Source of the DNA: Bacteroidia bacterium
GTDB lineage: Bacteria > Bacteroidota > Bacteroidia > J057
Direction of reading: 5' to 3'
NCBI GenBank assembly: GCA_030430575.1
Contig: JAUIKF010000034.1
Span: 1-64,000 of the forward strand
DNA: 64,000 nucleotides
Made by a program: the position numbers and the translations under genes. A model generated the notes under the pieces. It worked only from the letters and a program-made list of their open reading frames with translations, had not been told where the DNA came from and made no database searches. This document shows, in pieces, positions 60,471-64,000 of the stretch; position 1 is the first letter of the stretch, and every line of letters begins with the position of its first letter.

Positions 60471-60505
60471 AAGTACAAGTTCAAATTCAAGCGCAAGTTC
60501 AAGCT
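60471..60505. repeat. (TTCAAR)n hexamer tract
   Basis: A short run of CTCAAG/TTCAAA/GTTCAA hexamers after the type B gene stop. It belongs to the same family as 7431-7468. Confidence 0.6.
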
Positions 60506-60542
60506 AATTTTAGTCCAGGCAACAATATCCCTTTGCCCATAT

Positions 60543-60588
60543 GATTTTTACATCTGGTTGAGGCTCTGCGAAATCAGATGTAAAAATC
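60543..60588. terminator. Perfect hairpin between convergent genes
   Basis: GATTTTTACATCTG (60543-60556) pairs exactly with CAGATGTAAAAATC (60575-60588). The arm carries T5 on one side and A5 on the other, so it can end transcription from both directions. It ends one base before the SxtJ-like stop codon. Confidence 0.7.
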
Positions 60589-60954
60589 TTACCACGTATT
60601 TTCAAGGTCTTTTTTGGTAAAGGAATGGTTTCGGTCTTTCCAATAGGTCTCTGGATGCCGTTTTAGCTGAAGGGAATCTTTAGAAAAAAGGCGATATAGC
60701 CAGGAGATGGGGGTAAGGAAAATGAAAAATACTGCCCCTAACAAGACTTTGGACATCACAAATCCGAGCAATTCGGAGAATTTGAGCCAGCCTTTGGTGA
60801 GAAGATCTCCCAATAAAGGGATAAAAAGTGCTATGATGGCCAAGCCAAAGGCTACTAATAGTAGCCATTTTTTTTCAAAAATGAACCAAGCCCCTATCAA
60901 TGCAGCTACGATTACCAGCAGGGTTTCTAACCGCTTTTCTTTATTTATAACCAT
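60589..60954 (-). CDS. SxtJ-family membrane protein
   Basis: The 121-aa protein has three to four membrane helices ('LETLLVIVAALIGAWFIF', 'WLLLVAFGLAIIALFI', 'VMSKVLLGAVFFIFLTPISWLYRLF') followed by a C-terminal Lys/Asp/Trp-rich tail ('YWKDRNHSFTKKDLENTW'). This is the SxtJ family, first named in saxitoxin clusters, where it accompanies the carbamoyltransferase SxtI. Here it lies with a DUF5989 (SxtK-like) gene and a carbamoyltransferase gene, in the order typical of that trio. The role of SxtJ is unknown. Confidence 0.85.
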   Translation of the reverse strand: MVINKEKRLETLLVIVAALIGAWFIFEKKWLLLVAFGLAIIALFIPLLGDLLTKGWLKFSELLGFVMSKVLLGAVFFIFLTPISWLYRLFSKDSLQLKRHPETYWKDRNHSFTKKDLENTW

Positions 60955-61022
60955 GCTGAACTAATGTTGAATGAGAGAATGTTGAATTTTGAATAAAAAA
61001 CCCTTTATAAACATTCTATTCA

Positions 61023-61172
61023 CTAAAATAGGGTATAAATAAACGGTGCTACTGCGCTACCGCTACTAAATACAAGCAATAAACCCAGGATGACCAATAC
61101 CAAAATGATAGGCATCAGCCAAAACTTTTTGCGTTCTCTTAAAAATTTCCACAAATCTTTCAGTATCTCCAT
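61023..61172 (-). CDS. DUF5989 small membrane protein (SxtK-like)
   Basis: The 49-aa protein reads MEILKDLWKFLRERKKFW then a single membrane helix and ends GSAVAPFIYTLF. The Leu-Trp, RERKKFWL and SAVAPFIYTLF segments are the DUF5989 hallmark. It lies between the SxtJ-like gene and the carbamoyltransferase, its usual neighbours. It has an ATG start and no other open frame of this size in the gap. Confidence 0.85.
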   Translation of the reverse strand: MEILKDLWKFLRERKKFWLMPIILVLVILGLLLVFSSGSAVAPFIYTLF

Positions 61173-61263
61173 AACTCACAGTATTTTATCATTTATTCAT
61201 CTAATCCTCTAATCATTCCATTCTATCATCCACTCATTCCCTCACTCTCTCATTTTCTTCCCC
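61173..61263. repeat. (CATTC/CTCATT)-type low-complexity tract
   Basis: TCATTTATTCATCTAATCCT and similar 6-8 nt units (ATTCAT, ATTCCA, CATTCC, CTCATT) fill the gap between DUF5989 and the carbamoyltransferase. Its reverse-complement partner lies on the other side of the carbamoyltransferase at 63160-63222. Confidence 0.6.
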
Positions 61264-63129
61264 TCAATCCATCCCCATCGCTCCTTTGACATACTTGGCT
61301 GCTATTTCGGGTTTTTGTCGGGTTTTGTCAAATAAAAAATTCCCAATCACAAGATAATCCATCTCCGTTCGCATAAAGCAGGAAAATGCATCTTCGGGCG
61401 TACAGACAATTGGCTCCCCCCTTACATTGAAACTGGTATTGACCAGGACGCCGCTTCCTGTAAGTGATTTGAATGCGCTCAAGAGCTGCCAGTATTCGAT
61501 GTTGGTAGTTTTGTGAACAGTTTGTACACGAGCCGAGCCATCTATATGGGTGACCGCTGGAATCTCGGAACGGTGCACATACAGGCGTTCCATTAGCGGC
61601 AAGTCGTAGTAGTTTTCAGGTAGTTCAGCTCGCTTCGCATCAGCTACATCTGCTACCAATAACATATAGGGCGAGGACTCGTCGAGATCAAAATATTCTT
61701 CTACATCTGTTGCAAGCACCGACGGCGCAAACGGCCGGAAACTCTCGCGATACTTGATCTTTAAATTGAGGCGCTTCTGCATCTCAGGATTGCGCGCATC
61801 GCCGAGGATACTCCGATTACCCAAGGCCCTCGGCCCAAACTCCATTCGTCCTTGGAACCAGCCCACGATCTTTCCATCAGCCAAGTGTTTGGCCGTTTCA
61901 TCAGCAAGTACATGAATGTCTTGCACAAAATTGTACTCAGCGCCCAGGCGCTTGGCTACACGCGTAATCTCTTCTGTTGTGAAAGCAGGTCCTAGGTAGG
62001 CACCTTTCATGTCATCGGCGCCTCCCGAGGCCCTTCGCTCCACTTCACCATAGAGATGGTGAGCCGCTAGGGCCGCGCCCAATGCCCCGCCCGCGTCGCC
62101 GGCGGCGGGCTGGATAAAGAGATGATCGAAGATCTTGGCTTGGAGCAGTTTGCCGTTGGCAACGCAGTTGAGGGCAACGCCCCCTGCCATACATAGGGCA
62201 TCAGCCCCAGTAATCCGCTTGGCTTCTCGGGCCATGTTGAGCACAGCTTCTTCAGTTACCCGTTGAATAGCCAGGGCCAAGTCACAATGGTGCTGTTCAA
62301 GTGTTGATTCTGCTTTTCTCCTGGGGAAGCCAAAAAGTTTAGCCCATTTTTTATCATACACCATCCTTAACCCCACTGCATATTGAAAGTAGGCAGGATT
62401 GAGCCAAATAGAGCCATCCGCTTTTAGATCAACCAAATGGGCTTTGATAATTTGCTCAAATTGAGCTACACGGTCGCTTTGCGGCCGCCCATAGGGAGCA
62501 AGCCCCATGAGCTTATATTCGCCTGAATTTACCCGAAACCCCAGAAAGTAGGTAAAGGCAGAATAGAGCAATCCCAGAGAGTGGGGGAAGTGCAATTCTT
62601 TGAGCAATTCAATCTTGCGCCCGTCTCCAAGAGCGATGGTAGCGGTAGCCCATTCCCCTACCCCATCAATCGTCAAAATCGCAGCTTTTTCATGCGGAGA
62701 AGGATAAAAGGCACTGGCAGCATGAGAAAGGTGATGTTCTGGGAAAAGCCATTTTACCTGTTTAGCATCATGGGCATCCACTTCCTGAAGTTCCTTCTTT
62801 AGCATACGCTTCAAAAACATCTTCTCTTTGAGCCATACGGGCATGGATGTTACAAAAGAGGCGACGCCTTTTGGGGCAAAACCATAATAGGTCTCTAGGA
62901 GGCGCTCAAATTTGAGCAGGGGCTTGTCATAAAAAGCTACCGCATCAAGTTGGTCCACGGTACGCCCTGCCTCGTCAAGGCAATATCGAACGGCCTGGGA
63001 GGGGAAACCTGGATCGTGTTTCTTTCGAGAGAAGCGCTCTTCTTGCGCAGCAGCGATTACCTGCCCATTTTCAATGATAGCAACAGCCGAGTCATGGTAA
63101 TATGCGGAAATGCCGAGGATTTTCATCAT
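61264..63129 (-). CDS. NodU/CmcH-family carbamoyltransferase (SxtI-like)
   Basis: The 621-aa protein starts MMKILGISAYYHDSAVAII; the second Met is an equally good start. The N-terminal kinase-like half holds 'EERFSRKKHDPGFP' and 'FPEHHLSHAASAFYPSP' (His ligands for metal/nucleotide). The C-terminal YrdC-like half has 'QGRMEFGPRALGNRSILGDAR' and 'VNTSFNVRGEPIVC'. The family transfers a carbamoyl group from carbamoyl phosphate, via carbamoyl-AMP, to a hydroxyl of a small molecule, sugar or lipid. The linked SxtJ and DUF5989 genes support a conserved three-gene unit rather than free TsaD-like function. The acceptor is unknown; no biosynthetic cluster is visible nearby. Confidence 0.92.
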   Translation of the reverse strand: MMKILGISAYYHDSAVAIIENGQVIAAAQEERFSRKKHDPGFPSQAVRYCLDEAGRTVDQLDAVAFYDKPLLKFERLLETYYGFAPKGVASFVTSMPVWLKEKMFLKRMLKKELQEVDAHDAKQVKWLFPEHHLSHAASAFYPSPHEKAAILTIDGVGEWATATIALGDGRKIELLKELHFPHSLGLLYSAFTYFLGFRVNSGEYKLMGLAPYGRPQSDRVAQFEQIIKAHLVDLKADGSIWLNPAYFQYAVGLRMVYDKKWAKLFGFPRRKAESTLEQHHCDLALAIQRVTEEAVLNMAREAKRITGADALCMAGGVALNCVANGKLLQAKIFDHLFIQPAAGDAGGALGAALAAHHLYGEVERRASGGADDMKGAYLGPAFTTEEITRVAKRLGAEYNFVQDIHVLADETAKHLADGKIVGWFQGRMEFGPRALGNRSILGDARNPEMQKRLNLKIKYRESFRPFAPSVLATDVEEYFDLDESSPYMLLVADVADAKRAELPENYYDLPLMERLYVHRSEIPAVTHIDGSARVQTVHKTTNIEYWQLLSAFKSLTGSGVLVNTSFNVRGEPIVCTPEDAFSCFMRTEMDYLVIGNFLFDKTRQKPEIAAKYVKGAMGMD

Positions 63130-63159
63130 TCGTGGCGAAGATAGGGGTTTTGTCGTAGA

Positions 63160-63222
63160 TTTGGGAGGAAGAAATGAGAGAATGATAGGATGAGAGAATG
63201 GGAGAATTAGGAGGTGAGGAAA
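63160..63222. repeat. (GAATGAGA/GGATGAGA)-type low-complexity tract
   Basis: Purine-rich units GAGAGAATGATAGGATGAGA with about 7-nt phase, opposite in sense to the tract at 61173-61263. The carbamoyltransferase gene is framed by the pair. Confidence 0.6.
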
Positions 63223-63338
63223 GAGAATACATGATATTCATGATACAGGAACAACACCATAAAATTGAATTAATCGAAAAAATTATTGCATAATACATTT
63301 TTAAAGTGTATTTTAGACATATAAAATAATAGCGAAAT

Positions 63339-64000
63339 ATGGCGGTCAAAGATCAAATACTCACCGGAAAGGATGGAAGCATTATCTATCCTGAATCAGA
63401 CGGAAAACCAATGGCAGAGAATACCAAGCAATTTAATTGGATTGTGAGGCTAGTAGGGAATTTGCGCAGCCTATTTCATGACCGAGATGATGTCCTAGTA
63501 GTTGGGGACCTATTGTGGTACCCTGTGGAAGGAAACCCCAAGATTACCACAGCGCCCGATACGATGGTTGTTTTTGGCCGTCCCAAAGGGCATAGAGGTT
63601 CTTATAAACAATGGGAAGAGGGGGATATTTCTCCTCAAGTCGTATTCGAAGTGCTATCTCCTGGGAATAAATCATCAGAAATGATGCGCAAGCAGATTTT
63701 CTATGAGAAGCATGGTGTGCAAGAATACTGCATTATCGATCCCGACGAGTTGGAGTTTTTTGTGTGGATTCGCAAAGGGGATAGTTTTCGGATTTGGGAG
63801 GAAAATGGAAAGGAATGGACTTCCGAACTGTTAGGCATAAAAATCAATTATCAAGCCGATGGAGAAATAGGGGTATTTTCCCCCGATGGCAGGCCTTTTT
63901 TGTTGCCAGAAGAGCTGGATCAGCGTATGATCGCTGAAATGAAACGTGCTAATGAAGCAGAAGTACGCGCTCACGAAGAAGCAGCTCGTGCAGACGAAGC
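63339..64000 (+). CDS. Uma2-family (DUF820) protein, 3'-truncated by the window
   Basis: The frame is open from ATG 63339 to the window end (220 codons). It shows Uma2 landmarks: 'KPMAENTKQFNWIVRLVGNLRSLF', 'ITTAPDTMVVFGRP', 'PQVVFEVLSPGNKSSEMMRKQIFYEKHGVQEYCIIDPD' (PD-(D/E)XK-type core). The C-terminal part becomes helical and Ala/Glu-rich ('RANEAEVRAHEEAARADE'), an apparent coiled-coil tail that continues beyond the window. This long form with a coiled coil differs from the shorter Uma2 at 39785. Function in the family is unclear. Confidence 0.88.
   Translation, partial: MAVKDQILTGKDGSIIYPESDGKPMAENTKQFNWIVRLVGNLRSLFHDRDDVLVVGDLLWYPVEGNPKITTAPDTMVVFGRPKGHRGSYKQWEEGDISPQVVFEVLSPGNKSSEMMRKQIFYEKHGVQEYCIIDPDELEFFVWIRKGDSFRIWEENGKEWTSELLGIKINYQADGEIGVFSPDGRPFLLPEELDQRMIAEMKRANEAEVRAHEEAARADE

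Overview
The window comes from a member of the Bacteroidota, most likely a Saprospiria-type environmental lineage. The evidence is four secreted proteins with type IX secretion (T9SS) sorting domains, two TonB-dependent receptors of the Bacteroidota layout, families largely confined to the phylum (DUF3810, DUF5723, BatA, a PPAD-like deiminase), two promoters matching the Bacteroidota form (TTTG / TAnnTTTG), and start codons without Shine-Dalgarno sequences. There are no rRNA or tRNA genes, CRISPR arrays, prophage or intact insertion sequences. The window is ordinary chromosome with a rich set of small dispersed repeats.

Layout. 1-7.4 kb: tail of an unknown gene, a lone BatA overlapping a secreted arginine-deiminase-like enzyme, a zinc-ribbon membrane protein, a strictosidine-synthase-like propeller and a TonB receptor. 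7.6-9.8 kb: an AmgK-like sugar kinase fused to a RapZ C-terminal domain, translationally coupled to a MurU-like nucleotidyltransferase (probable peptidoglycan sugar recycling). 9.9-17.3 kb: small housekeeping genes, a second TonB receptor, a DJ-1 family lipoprotein and a HAD phosphatase. 17.4-23 kb: a TetR regulator with a clear autoregulatory promoter, a SulP anion transporter, and DUF2490, DUF3810 and HEAT-like proteins. 23-26.4 kb: secreted proteins and lipoproteins. 26.5-33 kb (minus strand): a TetR, LolA-like chaperone, two FtsX/LolC-type permeases, LolD-type ATPase and outer-membrane barrel operon, interrupted by a four-helix-bundle gene. 33.1-36.4 kb: a metal ABC transporter condensed into two fusion proteins, one carrying a DtxR-type regulator. 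36.5-42.4 kb: PhzF, a T9SS cargo, SDR, Uma2 and three tandem paralogous membrane proteins. 42.7-49.5 kb: a lipoprotein/DUF5723 barrel pair, a propeller-SPOR protein and a large secreted protein. 49.6-55.2 kb: an NtrB/NtrC-like two-component pair divergent from a MacB/FtsX permease that has a sigma-54 promoter and an upstream palindrome. 55.3-60.5 kb: T9SS type A and type B cargo. 60.6-63.1 kb: the SxtJ / DUF5989 (SxtK) / carbamoyltransferase trio. 63.3 kb to the end: a second Uma2 protein.

The most unusual structure is non-coding. A modular palindromic repeat built from GAGACC/GGTCTC-bounded units (15.63-15.84, 37.32-37.52 and 51.03-51.10 kb) abuts gene ends so exactly that the element supplies part of the stop codon of four genes. 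A second class, degenerate 6-7 nt periodic tracts, occurs in opposite orientation on the two sides of a gene or as a hairpin. It occupies the gaps of the Lol-like operon and flanks the four-helix-bundle, carbamoyltransferase and NtrC-like genes.
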